NCBI GenBank assembly: GCA_964017145.1 | Contig: CAXHKQ010000199.1 | Coordinates: 1-21,715, forward strand | Source of the DNA: Agrocybe praecox | Taxonomy: Eukaryota; Basidiomycota; Agaricomycetes; Agaricales; Agrocybaceae | DNA: 21,715 bases | Direction: 5' to 3' | Part shown: in pieces, positions 10,315-21,014 of the stretch | Position numbering within the stretch: the first letter of the stretch is position 1 | Layout of the letters: every line of letters starts with the position of its first letter | The notes under the pieces: generated by a model | The model's database searches: none | Told to the model about the DNA's origin: nothing | What the model saw: the letters and a program-made list of their open reading frames with translations, nothing else | Made by a program: the position numbers and the translations under genes

Positions 10315-10590
10315 GGGCATATGACACGCGGGATTTCGACATGCGGGATTTCGACACGCGGGATTTCGGAAACGGGCAAATGACATTACGGGATTTCAGG
10401 AACGGGATTTCGGGAACGGGATTTCGACCCCAACCCGATATTGCTTATGCTCAAGTCAAATAGTCATACTCACCAACAGAACAGTGAATGGGATTAATAT
10501 GCAAAATACTCTTGAATTATTTTAGTGGCGTGAATTGTTCATCCGCCTCCTCCTTTGAACGAGTGCGCATCGCGAGTGTCGACCTAAAAC
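10297..10590. repeat. Tandem duplication, copy 1 (294 bp, includes cluster B)
   Basis: The 294 bases here are repeated immediately afterwards at 10591-10884 with no difference that I can see. The copy carries cluster B: GCGGGCATATGACAC, then GCGGGATTTCGACA-type units separated by 12-15 bases, plus one CGGGCAAATGACA unit. About 165 bases of ordinary flanking sequence follow, ending in GACCTAAAAC. The trinucleotide CGC occurs at both junctions and at the far end, as expected for slippage or unequal exchange at microhomology. Confidence 0.92.
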
Positions 10591-10884
10591 CGCTGCGGGA
10601 TTTTTTGCGGGCATATGACACGCGGGATTTCGACATGCGGGATTTCGACACGCGGGATTTCGGAAACGGGCAAATGACATTACGGGATTTCAGGAACGGG
10701 ATTTCGGGAACGGGATTTCGACCCCAACCCGATATTGCTTATGCTCAAGTCAAATAGTCATACTCACCAACAGAACAGTGAATGGGATTAATATGCAAAA
10801 TACTCTTGAATTATTTTAGTGGCGTGAATTGTTCATCCGCCTCCTCCTTTGAACGAGTGCGCATCGCGAGTGTCGACCTAAAAC
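10591..10884. repeat. Tandem duplication, copy 2 (294 bp)
   Basis: Apparently exact second copy of 10297-10590, including the GCGGGATTTCGACA units (to about 10725) and the AT-rich flank. It is followed by CGC and then unique sequence (AGGCACG). The identity of the copies means a very recent event or an assembly artefact. Confidence 0.92.
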
Positions 10885-11142
10885 CGCAGGCACGAATGCA
10901 ATTTGTGTCGTCCACGCGGTGGGTGTGAATATAATATTGTTGATTTGGCCAACAAAACATGCACACACACTGAGCACCAAAGCCGCTCAAATTCACAGTA
11001 TGAATGTGTATGCGCTCGTGTTTTTAGACCGCTTTTTCGTCGGAAACTGAAAAGTGTCATGCGCAGATTTGGACGAACGCATTTCGTCGCCCCCTAAACA
11101 CTGCGAGCATTACCCGAGCACGCTCGGCATCTAACGCGAATC

Positions 11143-11179
11143 AAACACACACACACACACACCCACCCACCCACACGCA
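11143..11179. repeat. CA / CCCA microsatellite
   Basis: (CA)n running into CCCACCCACCCACAC, inside a GC-rich island of the intergenic spacer. Confidence 0.8.
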
Positions 11180-11493
11180 CGGTCCATGTGTGACGTCAAA
11201 ACAGACCTCGGGCTCGGAAACCCCTCAACGGGCGCCCCCCAACAGTATGTCCGAAACCAAATAAACCAACCATATCACAGGCGACATATTATTTTATATG
11301 TCGGCCGGTCCGGTATGGTGACTGTGATCGCTTTCGTTTGAAACGGTCGCGCGACCGGGTTCACACTTGGCCGTTTGGCCGAACGTGCATGAGTATGTTG
11401 CAATAAACGCTCCGCCGGCACCGACCGAATTGTCCAACGCAGCAGCAGCACGTGTGAGCTCAAACACATTTAGACTGGCCTTTGGTCAAACGA

Positions 11494-11515
11494 GCCGCCG
11501 CCGCCGCCGCCGCCG
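11494..11515. repeat. (GCC)7 trinucleotide repeat
   Basis: Seven consecutive GCC triplets. In one frame they would encode an alanine run, but no gene covers them. A CAGCAGCAGCA run lies about 70 bases upstream. Confidence 0.8.
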
Positions 11516-11701
11516 TATGTGATAAGTTTGACATTTTCCATTTTAAATTGCACAAACACCATTCTTATACAGCGACACGCGCGACGACAGCAGACCACAC
11601 CACATCGCCCATTTTAGTTGTTGAGGCGCAGACACACGCGGTGTTCTGGTGTGAAAAATTCAAACGGTGTGTGGCGATGTCGCTTTGAACTCTGTGCGTG
11701 T

Positions 11702-11707
11702 TATAAA
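11702..11707 (+). promoter_or_regulatory. Possible TATA box in a GC-rich island
   Basis: TATAAA lies at the downstream end of a GC-rich stretch (about 10890-11700) and is followed by GC-rich sequence with a CACGTG E-box at about 11731. No coding exon follows, and no insect initiator consensus is evident at the expected distance. It could serve a non-coding transcript or be chance. Confidence 0.2.
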
Positions 11708-12239
11708 TGCCGGTGCCGCGGTGTCCGGAACACGTGTGTTTGGAATAACGTGCACACCAGAGCAGCGAGGGCGATCGGTTTAGAGTGAGAAATGTCGCGA
11801 AAGTAAATTGTAGTCGTGGCTGAATTTCTCAAACCGGAAATAAATCGGAAACATCATATACGACCCGAAATTCAATGTTTAAACCATGTACTGAAATCTT
11901 AGTTTCTCTCGTTCTGTGCAGTTTTGTTGAACGAACATTATTCTGTCGTATACGAACAAATATTATGAAAAAGTGTCAAATGTGGCTAACAAGGGGAGGT
12001 CACGCATGTGTGGTTATGGTTCACTGTAAGCGTCTAGCTGGTGATTCTAGAGGCAAAATAAATATATCCGTTTAAAAGGACTCTTTGCCAATGTGCCCTG
12101 TGGCAGAAGATATGAGCAGTAGAAGATTGATTTCTTGTATGTCTACGATCACTGTAATTATGTATGGCAACATGCGGCCGAAGATAAGGGTCAGCGACGT
12201 TATAGAATAATCGAATAACGATTGTATATGGAATTATTG

Positions 12240-12402
12240 CACTTATAAAACATTCAAGCGATTTTTATAATTTTGAAAATTATCAATTAATTGTGGACAA
12301 TTCCATTCTATTTCATTTGAGTATACGTATGTTTTCCTAAGTCTCTCCAGTGTTATGGTCTCTCAACAAAACATGAAAACTCGATTTTATGTATAGGGAA
12401 AG
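12240..12402. mobile_element. Fragment of the TATGGTCTC / GAGTATAC MITE family
   Basis: Contains TCATTTGAGTATAC (as at about 5889 and 8327), then TCCAGTGTTATGGTCTC (as at about 863 and in inverted form near 980), then ACTCGATTTTATGTATAG, similar to the inner arms of the elements at 857-1004 and 8400-8460. It lacks identifiable ends and abuts the foldback at 12403. Confidence 0.5.
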
Positions 12403-12954
12403 CGTTTTTGTTCATTGTGCACGAACTTGGAAAAAATAATTACAACTCAACCGCCATATGGAGCTGATAACTTGTTCGTTCAGCTTTAATTTTCTTGTCG
12501 TTGAACTCGATGCGATTTGTTGTTCATTGTAATATCTAACTTTGAATGGAAAAGGGTCATTTTGTGTTTGAACATCAATATCTGAGCAACCAATGATCGC
12601 ACAATAAATTCATGAATACTTTTGAAAATTTCAATTAATTCTCTATGAAGATGAGTTTCTATTTTGTCTGAAAAAAAATAATTGCTCATCCAACAAGAAC
12701 TTGAAAAAGCAGTGAAAAACGGGCTTTTTAACGGTTTCGGGGAAATCAACCGCAAAGGTACAAATGTGGAGAATATTGTTGATGTTCAAACACAAAATGA
12801 CCCTTTTCCATTCAATGTTAGATATTACAGTGAACAACAAATCGCATCGAGTTCATCGACTATCAAATTAAAGCTGAACGAACAAGTTATCAGCTCCATA
12901 TGGCGGTTGAGTTGTAATAATGTTTTCCAAGTTCGTGCACAATGAACAAAAACG
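12403..12954. repeat. 552 bp foldback with 176 bp arms
   Basis: 12403-12578 and 12779-12954 are reverse complements with only about eight to ten differences in 176 bases, around a 200-base spacer. Both ends start CGTTTTTGTTCATTGTGCAC read inward. I see no clear target-site duplication. A plus-strand open frame (12682-12945) crosses the spacer and right arm but resembles no protein family I know, and half of it is palindrome arm, so I do not call it a gene. It may be a foldback transposon or a local inverted duplication. Confidence 0.85.
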
Positions 12955-13500
12955 AAAAAAATAAATTTTGTTTACTCACTGTATTCCTCATGACTGTACG
13001 ATACACGTGGCCCTGAAAAATAAACTATCACAAGATCTCGAAACTAGAAACTTCAAGCTTGAAGTAGCTTTTGGACCGACTACGATACGACCATTATTAA
13101 CGAAGATACAGTGCTCCAAAAACCAGCCAAAAATTCGGGGTGAAAAAAATATCCTTTAATGGTTACCGCTAGTGTATTATTTTTGGCTTCAAATCATCAT
13201 AATTCAACCACATTGAATAATTCGTGTGACAGCATAACTGCCAAACACCAAGTCATTTAATTATTATTATTTGGATTCCAGCATCTGACGAAATGCCCAA
13301 AGATGCTGACGCCAATGTGAGGTGTTGAATCAACCTTCTTCAGCTACTATTCAGCATAAGTCTGTGTGTACACAAGCGGCTCATTGACTCCGCAAGCGCC
13401 TCATCTCCTGTTTGTTGTTCCACACATTCACAACTCCTGCCGTCGTATAATTTTATTTCGCATACGCACAACGTATTGTAACTTCTCCGAGTTGTTCTCA

Positions 13501-13805
13501 CGCATGCACGCACGCACGCATTATCGCATTACATACCATTCATTCATTCAAATGAACACAAACGCGATGCGCGATTATTGCTTTGTTTGGCATAATTTTC
13601 GTGTAATATTGTGTGTTCGGTCTGTGATTCCGGAGCATGACTGTTGGGATAAAAAAAACACGAATGAGTGATTCGTTCGTGCGTTCCGCGTTCGCAAGAG
13701 GGTGGTTCGCTGGATGGATGGATGGAAAAAACACACACACACATACACCCACCGCGTGCGTTTCATTCGAGCCGAGCCGAAGCATGCGTGTGTGTGTGTG
13801 TGTAT
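13501..13805. repeat. Microsatellite cluster (GCAC, TGGA, CA, GT)
   Basis: Within 300 bases there are (GCAC)n at about 13506-13520, (TGGA)n at 13711-13725, (AC)n at 13730-13742, and (GT)n at about 13787-13803. The overlapping open frames in this region are translations of these repeats. Confidence 0.75.
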
Positions 13806-14238
13806 ACTACTGCCGAGCAAACATTCGCGCTCGCGCACGCGTCCAACTTCAATTTCTGTTCTTGACATATCGTTAAATCAAACCGGTGTAAGTCGTCGGC
13901 TGATTTCATATTATTATGTGCACATTTCACAACGGAAATGCCCCGGACGAGTGATATTCTCCTGCACACCCACACACACATATGTGGTGGTATACTAATA
14001 CACCGACGATGTTATGCGAATGATGTGGAAAAATAGATTTCATATGTGCGATGCGATGTTTGACTCCGTCGCCGATGGCAGAAGCATATATATGCTTGGG
14101 GTTCTTATTACATTTGATGTGCTCACCAGTGAACTACCGGAAAACAAATTGCATTTAATTTGCGCCCATACCATCAGCGCAGTCACAGCATCAACTTGGC
14201 ATCGTCGGCATCATCGTTTGGCGGTATAATATTCAATG

Positions 14239-14244
14239 TTTATT
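14239..14244 (-). terminator. Polyadenylation signal (scavenger receptor gene)
   Basis: TTTATT on the plus strand is AATAAA on the minus strand, about 430 bases after the stop codon of the CD36-family gene. Other AT-rich hexamers lie between, so an earlier or variant site could also be used. Confidence 0.5.
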
Positions 14245-14675
14245 TACAGAGGTCTCGTTATAAATATTCATTCTTACATAAATTATACTAACATCGAAAT
14301 CTAGCGCAGCACAAATACTATACATACACTTGTTGGCTTACAATCGAATGATGATGACGAAATGTGTATATGCGTACAAAAAATGCCTAGTATGATAGGT
14401 GTGTATCAAATAGAAATTATAAAAGTGGCAGCATCGCAGACTGCAATGATGTAATATCTTACCATTACAACGACGATCATCTCATGTATGGTGCTTGGGT
14501 TCACGCTGATGATGGTGACGATGATGATAATGAAAATGATAATGATGATTTTCCAGTCCAATTACCATGTTGTTGTTGTTGTTGAGTGTTGGTGACAATC
14601 GTATGACTATATAGTCTATGTAAAGCTAATTTCATCATCTGTAACACCGACTAAAATTTGCCGCTCCGCGGAATA
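14245..14675 (-). other. 3' UTR of the scavenger receptor gene
   Basis: Non-coding sequence between the stop codon and the presumed polyadenylation signal. It contains a GAT/AAT-rich trinucleotide tract at about 14505-14552 and a (TTG)5 run at about 14570-14584 (CAA on the transcript strand). Confidence 0.5.
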
Positions 14676-17600
14676 CTAAGATGGCGAGTCCCCATCATTA
14701 TTGTTGTCCGCCTTCAGCAACACATAGCTGTCCCGGTGCACCAGCAACCGATGCTGCTGGTGCACCAGGAAACTGCTGCCCCGGCGCAACGATCGCCGGC
14801 CCATCTCCAGGATCTCGATCGTCGGATCCGTCTGGAAGACGAGATTCTTGTACGATCGCACGAACACGAAGATGAACAGGAACGCACTCGACACGATCAT
14901 GCCGTACGAGATGATGGGCACGGCATTCGGTGCGAATATCGTGCCCACGTAGATCCAGCGCCGGATGTTGGGCGGCAGCTCGGCGACGCCCTGAATTGAG
15001 TGGGGTGAAAATGGCGGAATTGGTATGATGCAGATTTTTGTATTTAATATTATAGTTTCAGGTTTACCTCCTCCAGCCACATGATTGGGAATACGATACT
15101 ACGGAAATCCCGCACCGCCTCGATGTGACTCGATTTGTCCACCTTCAGGTTCAGCTGGACGCGCACTTTGCCCTCGAGCGGGACGCCTATTTGCTGCGGA
15201 TAGAAATAGCGTTCAGAATAAATTATATGCGGTCATAAAATGAGTGCATCTTTGAATATTATAGAATCTGCACCTATATTCATCTTGAAATGCTACGATG
15301 ATATTCCAATTAATATTCGACTAGATGCATTCTGAACATAGTAAGGGAGTGTGCTGGATGAAACGAAACAAGTCAAAGTACGCAGCTGAGAGATATTTCG
15401 AAATATGAGACTGGCTTCAATATGTGAGATTTATCTCAACGAGCACAGGCATGAATTTTTCTCCTACATACCGGCTGAATTTTGAAGAACGTATTGTGCA
15501 ACGTCTTGTTCGGAGTCAGCCCTTCGACCTCCGCGAGCAGCCGCTCGTCGGCCATGTAGAAGTGCGGCTGCGACACGTAAACGGGGGCGCCGTACTGGCA
15601 CGGACTGATGTTCTGCAGCCCCTTGATGGCACTGTACTCGCGGGTGTCGTAGCACAGGTTATCGGGATTCGAGGCGCCGTCGCCGAACGTGTTGTTGGGC
15701 ATCTCGTACAGGTCGGCGGCCAGACCTGTGAAGTTCAGTAATTTTGGATATTAATATCAAGAAATATTTTGTTACGGTTCATATGCGTCTCTTTATGGTG
15801 AATGATGACTTACTACACTCTGAAATTTGACTAAAATAATAACACTACGTATCAAATATGAGACAAAATCATAATCCCTCCTTCTGTATGCGATTTTCTA
15901 ATGTGCTTTTATTTCCTAATCAAGAATCCAAAATAAAAAATTTGGTTTTTGGATGACTTCCGGCGATATTGGCGTAAGCTGTATTTTCGACATGTCCTCA
16001 GAAAATTGTCTTTATCTCATATTCGAAATTTCGTAAACCTATATTTCGCATATAAAATGGAAGCTTATCGAAAATGCTACAATTCATGTTGACATTGTGT
16101 TGAGCTCATGTTCATAGCTTCAGAGTTATCTTGCAACAAAAGTGAAAACAGTTCGAAAAAGTGTTGTGTTTAATGTTGAAAATACGGATAATCCCGAAAT
16201 GTTATTCCTTTGATCCGGTAGCTTTAAATCTTACGCATCTTCAAAGCTGTCGAGTTAAATTTTTGTAGGGCTAAATGCAGGTGTTGTGACATATATAAAC
16301 AAAGTATAAATTGTATCATTTTGGACCAACGTAGGAAAACGCCTTCAATTTAACTTCTACAATATAGCACGCAGACCAAAACTGTAGCATATTTTTTTGA
16401 GCAACTCAAAAATGTCTACAATTCTGCATCTTCAGTTTGACATTTTTATTTGGCACCCATACATTTCTGTCACAAGGTGTCGGAACTTGTCATAGAATAA
16501 CAGCAAATATCTTCGTTATCTATCCAAGGTTATTATCATGTTGTGGGTCAAACGAAGCACAAATGTTCAAGCTACCGGACAAGTGAAATTACATTTAGGG
16601 ACTTTTCGTATTTTCAACAAAACCATTGTTCGCGTGTTTTTTTTCTTCATATTTCTTGCACTTTTTTTTTTAACTTTTTGCACTTTTGATGCATGATAAC
16701 TCTGGATCTGTAAACATTAGCCCAACACAATGTCAACATGAATTGTAGCATTTTCAATAAGCTTTTATTTCATATGCGGAATATCGGTCTACGAAAATTC
16801 GAATATGAGATATAGACAATTTTCTGAAAACATGTCGAAAAATACAACATACGCCAATATCGCCGAAGGCCATCCAAAAACCCAATTTTTTATTTTGAAT
16901 TCTTGATAATGAAATAAAAGCACATTAGAAAATTATATACAGAAGGAGGGATTTTCGGTTGTGGTGCAGTGTAATCATTGTCAGATCAACAGAACTCTAC
17001 AAAATTCGGATAAAATTACATATACTCAAATTGTCAAATTGCGTGATATGATCGAGATCGGATTTGAGAAAAAACATCAATAAGGAATCAATAGTATGTA
17101 AGAATGATGAATAATCAGGGATTGATCTGGAATATCTTACTTGAAAATTGCTCAATAATTGTTCATACACTTTGCGACATGAAGACGACAGTATTAAATA
17201 TGCATTATTATTTGGAAATCATTGTTTTTATTTGAATGAGATGATCGATCACAAGCCTTTCGTGTGGCTAACTTCATTTTCTCTCAAGGTGATCTCTACT
17301 TTCAACACAGTTTTCCTCGTGATCAGAATAACACGTAGTATGATAAAGGTTTAAACAAATCCAGAGTAACGACATTACCACACCACATGAGCACGAACAG
17401 TCTATATTCATTCTTCAATTTCTTACCATCTTTTTCCACCGACCGCACGTACTGCAGCGGCAGCGTCCGACACAGATCCTTGTCGTAGATGTACACCGTA
17501 TCGGCGCCAGTAAACGCACGCGGCGGAAAGAACGATCCCTCCGACGCCGCAATGCTCGTGCACGGCTTGTCCTCCCAGAACGGCAACGTCGGCAGCCCAT

Positions 17601-20600
17601 TGATCCGATCCAGGTAGCCAAACTGGTCCATCCCGTTGTGGCCGGTGTGCATGGTAGAGACTTCGGTCATGGTTCCGTTGCGCCCAATGAACAAACCCAT
17701 TTTGCTCATTGGGCGCGTCTCCCGCGGATAGAATTTATGGGCCAAATTGACGAGTGCATCGTCGTAGCCGAAGACCAGTTCGTCGACGGTCAGCGACACG
17801 AACGGCTTGTAGTTGCTCATCGTCAGCATCAGCGATATGCTGCGCGTCACGAAGAAGCCGAGATTGCGCGTCTGACTGGACAGTGTCTGTGGAGATGATT
17901 GAACAACAATTTAGCATAACCGCATATCAATCGATACTGACTGACTGCGACCAATCATTACCAGCAGCGGAATGTTGGGCGTAATAATGCGCAGGTTCTT
18001 GTCCAGGCTCATCTCGGGCACGAATTGCAGCACCTTCTTGTGCTGGTACGACACGGTGTAATTGTCATGGAACACAATGTTGACTTTTTCCATTTCTTCC
18101 CTGCGAAGCAATCATTAGGAAAGTTAGTTATAGTGTAAACAATACCGATGCAGTAGGTATTAATAAGTATCCTAGCCCAACTGGTCTTTAGTTATAATAT
18201 CGCCGTTTTATCACACACAAACAATAATCAATTGCGAATTAGCAGTTGGGCATACTATATTACATATCACCGCTTCGCTTCGCTGATTAATGAGCCTCGT
18301 GCTTACTGCACATCATTTATCGTCAACAACTCTCGACTGTGTGAATAAAATTATCCACTCCAATGGATGTGTGTGAATGTAATTGAAAGTGTTATTGCTT
18401 GTGACGTCCGCTATTTACAATGTGATGGCAGTAATGAGCGAAGACTGTGTGATACGATCTCGCTATGCAGCACCCTGACTTTTTATCGCATTGATGATTC
18501 CAGAACCTGTTGATGTAGTGAACTAACTATGAGACATAACGATGATTGGTATATTTCGGATAAAATGAAGTTTAATCCTATACCAAGTAGAATATTCACT
18601 CAAATCGATATCTTTTGAATAGACATTTTAATGCATATGAATACTCGATGTCTGCACGGTGTGGGAAATTACGGCCGACTTAACGACTTAATTGACACTG
18701 ACACTCTCCACTGGTCACGCGCGCCGAACCGACGACTGACAACATAAGCAGTATTATACGCTGGCGTACAAAAAATACATTGATCAAGCCCATCGCCAGC
18801 GGCTAGCGGGGTTCTCACACGTATAATGGCGCGAATCGCGTACATTTTTGCCATTGTGGGGATTTTTATATTTATACCCGCATTGTTGGCAATTATTTGC
18901 GGTCTGGCGGCGACAACAAATACCTCTTGCTTGTCGTGCTGCTGCGAACAGCGACACGACAAGGACGATCGAGTCCAGTGTGCCACACACGCACGACTGG
19001 CGCGATCGGCAGCGTCTTCTTTTTCCAACCGTTTTGCTCAGACTAATATCAATCGAACGTAAGCCCTTACCGCACGTTATACAATATCGTAAATAATCCC
19101 GGTGGCATGAACATCGGATACATTGCACGTACGCTGGACAATGGCACTGTATATAATTTACAAGTGCGTCTAGCTAAAGGCATATTTACGACACGTGCCC
19201 GAACGAGAGTCTGCATAATAATAAATGACCACTTTATGCAAACACCGACACGGAGGCATCCAGTTTATGCTACATAGCACGATTAACTATATGCTCGCGA
19301 GTTCAGAATGTGTCGCTGCTCTTGTCAGTTGGCCGATGCGAAAGCCGCAGACCGCAGACGCCATTGGCATGCGTCATGCTATCGACGGCGCAGACCTGAT
19401 TTATCGTCACCCGGTTTTGACTTGACATAACCGGGGCGCATAATGAGTTTTGCAGCCCGCATCCACATCAGATTTTGAGCACGGAACTCACCTGTAGACA
19501 AACGGGCCGACTTCGACCAGTTTCGGCTTCTCGCCGAGCAGAAACCCATCCGGATTGGTGACGTTGAATATGTACAACTTGGTCAGTCGAATGACGCCCG
19601 GTCGCTGCCAGTAGTGGAAACTTAGGGTGTTGTTCCACAGCTTGAGGTTCTGCGAATGAATTGTGCATTGTTAGTAATAAATACATTGTGATTGAGTGAT
19701 CAAGAATGTTACCTTAATCAGAAAGTAGTCCAGCCAGGGTATTGATGAGAGCAACACTCCGGCAATTAGTGTTATTATTCCTAGAATTATCACAGCAACT
19801 CTATCTGGAATGAAAAAAATAAAACGTATTGTTCAGTTCCACAGTATCAATTAATTTGTCGAACCATAACTAAACACACAGCATAAATTACCCCTAATTG
19901 GATACGATTGTGAAGTGGAACGACCGATCGGACACAGACGCAGTCTATGCAACCACCATTCTACAGACGAGTTCAAGGCCCTCGGAAACGATCGTGATAT
20001 ATGAAATGGATCAGGTACAGGTCTGCGATTTTTTCGCAACTGGTTTGGCAGCCATAATTGTATAAATTACTTTACGGATACTATATTATAAGAGAAGGGA
20101 CACGTTATATTTAGAGCAATTCAAGCATTGTATTTCGATCGCCAGTATGGCTTTTTGTGCCTTCAACTATGGACAATTAAATACAATACAAACAAGGTTG
20201 CAAATGTCGGTTTAACGGTCGAATGCACTCGTAATAAAAATGGTAATAACGTTCTTGGTGCACATGGAATTGCTGATTCAACGGTATAGTATTAGGAAAT
20301 CTGCAGTATTCCGCTGATTTCTGCCGTGGAAAAAAACTATTTTTTAACAATAAATCTTAATTTCATTATCCGTCCGTCCTTTTCATCACGAAAACTCCAC
20401 GATCGCGTTGACGACGCGTCGAATTAAATATTCCTTGCTACAGCTGCAACAATCACCTCGTCAATCATCACAAATCACCATTACATTCGCGATCGTCGTC
20501 TCAACCGCTAGCTCGCTCGAGCATTGTGCAATAGTTTATTCAATTGTGCGCATTGGGCGCCGCCGATCTTGTTGTGCTCGGTCTGCTTGAATGAACTCGA

Positions 20601-21014
20601 TGGCAACGGCTCAGGTTGCGTGAGCCACGCAAAAAAGCGTTTTGTTGTGCCGTGTATCGATTTCACGCCGTGCTAACTTTACGTAATAATCGTTTATGGA
20701 ATCGTTCGTGCGAATTTGTTTCTTGGCGTCTCACAATCGATCGATTTCATGTTCTAGCGTGCGCAGATCCGGGTCATCGAGCATAGATCACCAACATACA
20801 GACACTCACTACTATTGAACTTGGTTCCCTGGGATATCAGCATCGAGAGTGGCGTCGTCGGCACACCAGAGCTCCTGTAGCCGGGGACACGTGGCGACTT
20901 TGGCGTCGACGACGTCGACGACGGCGTCGCTGCCGATCGCGCCTCGCGCGGAATACCGAAGATCTTCTCACGCGCCGTCTGGCCGTACTTGAAGTAGTTC
21001 TTCTGCAGGCCCAT
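14676..21014 (-). CDS. CD36-family class B scavenger receptor
   Basis: Eight coding exons read on the minus strand: 21014-20810, 19804-19713, 19649-19492, 18100-17962, 17886-17427, 15725-15472, 15193-15068 and 14990-14676. All have GT-AG junctions in phase, and together they give 582 residues. Family marks are a membrane segment near each end (about 71-95 and 502-522), NVTNPDGFL (128-136), VGPFVYRE (146-153), GFFVTRS (208-214), PFWEDKPCTS (300-309), and GAPVYVSQPHFYMAD (397-411). Ectodomain cysteines are 307, 337, 376 and 394. Sequons are at Asn105, 128, 165, 268, 362, 390 and 424. Such proteins bind lipids, lipoproteins or cell debris at the cell surface or in endosomes through a large looped ectodomain. 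The N-terminal cytoplasmic part is unusually long (about 69 residues, Ser/Thr/Pro-rich; about 5-10 is typical), as is the C-tail (about 60). I cannot name the insect paralogue; croquemort, emp and debris-buster relatives are candidates. Confidence 0.93.
15726..17426 (-). other. Intron 5 of the scavenger receptor gene
   Basis: A 1.70 kb intron splitting a glycine codon (VEKD-G-LAADLYE). The donor is GGTAAGA and the acceptor CACAG. Most of it is the foldback element at 15873-16953. The remaining 470 bases next to the upstream exon are AT-rich, with nothing recognisable. Confidence 0.8.
15873..16953. mobile_element. About 1.08 kb foldback element inside intron 5
   Basis: The ends AATCCCTCCTTCTGTAT and ATACAGAAGGAGGGATT are exact reverse complements. 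The outer 100 bases of each arm are about 90% alike by eye, including CTAATGTGCTTTTATTTC and GGCGATATTGGCG. Weaker complementarity continues inward for about 350 bases per arm, with TGTTGACATTGTGTTG-like and TCCGGTAGCTT-like blocks in both. The central 350 bases are unpaired, with no coding frame. A target duplication is not clear (at most AT or AAT). It is a non-autonomous foldback or MITE of unknown superfamily. Confidence 0.85.
18101..19491 (-). other. Intron 3 of the scavenger receptor gene
   Basis: A 1.39 kb intron splitting the arginine codon of GPFVYRE. The donor is AGGTGAGT and the acceptor TTCGCAG. No exon or repeat is clear. A plus-strand open frame at 18826-19062 would give a 78-residue peptide with a hydrophobic N-terminal stretch, but there is no supporting evidence for it. 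Confidence 0.7.
19805..20809 (-). other. Intron 1 of the scavenger receptor gene
   Basis: About 1.0 kb between the N-terminal cytoplasmic exon and the first membrane-segment exon. The donor is AGTGAGTG on the minus strand and the acceptor ATTCCAG. It contains no recognisable coding sequence or repeat. An alternative first exon here cannot be excluded, because the membrane-segment exon starts with a split codon and could be joined to other leaders. Confidence 0.6.

Larger units (their letters stand above)
6790..14238. other. 7.4 kb repeat-rich spacer between convergent genes
   Basis: No open frame here shows family resemblance or splice-compatible coding segments. The stretches not listed separately (about 6790-7160, 7390-8125, 8785-9325, 9480-9895, 10890-11700, 11790-12240 and 12960-14238) are AT-rich or microsatellite-bearing DNA in which I see nothing functional. 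The exception is a GC-rich island around 10890-11780 that ends in a TATAAA at 11702. Confidence 0.7.

Noticed and set aside
9918..10324. Overlapping plus-strand and minus-strand open frames of 66-134 residues
   Set aside because: They are translations of the degenerate TTTACC/TGTACC array; the composition is dictated by the repeat and no family features are present.
9334..10725. Regularly repeated CGGGATTTCGACA units resembling a CRISPR array
   Set aside because: Unit spacing is only a few bases, units vary and alternate between two forms, there are no unique 30-base spacers, and the window is plainly animal nuclear DNA.
12682..12945. 87-residue open frame in the 12403-12954 foldback
   Set aside because: More than half of it is palindrome arm, it has no recognisable family, and the mirrored arm has its own unrelated frames.
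13540..13998. Several overlapping open frames of 65-98 residues on both strands
   Set aside because: They are generated by CA/GT/TGGA microsatellites; repeated TH and VC runs are the translation of dinucleotide repeats.
15424..15741. 105-residue plus-strand open frame over a scavenger-receptor exon
   Set aside because: A shadow of the minus-strand exon 15725-15472, which carries the PHFYMAD motif and conserved cysteines. The same applies to the plus-strand frames at 14658-14999 and 17638-17898.
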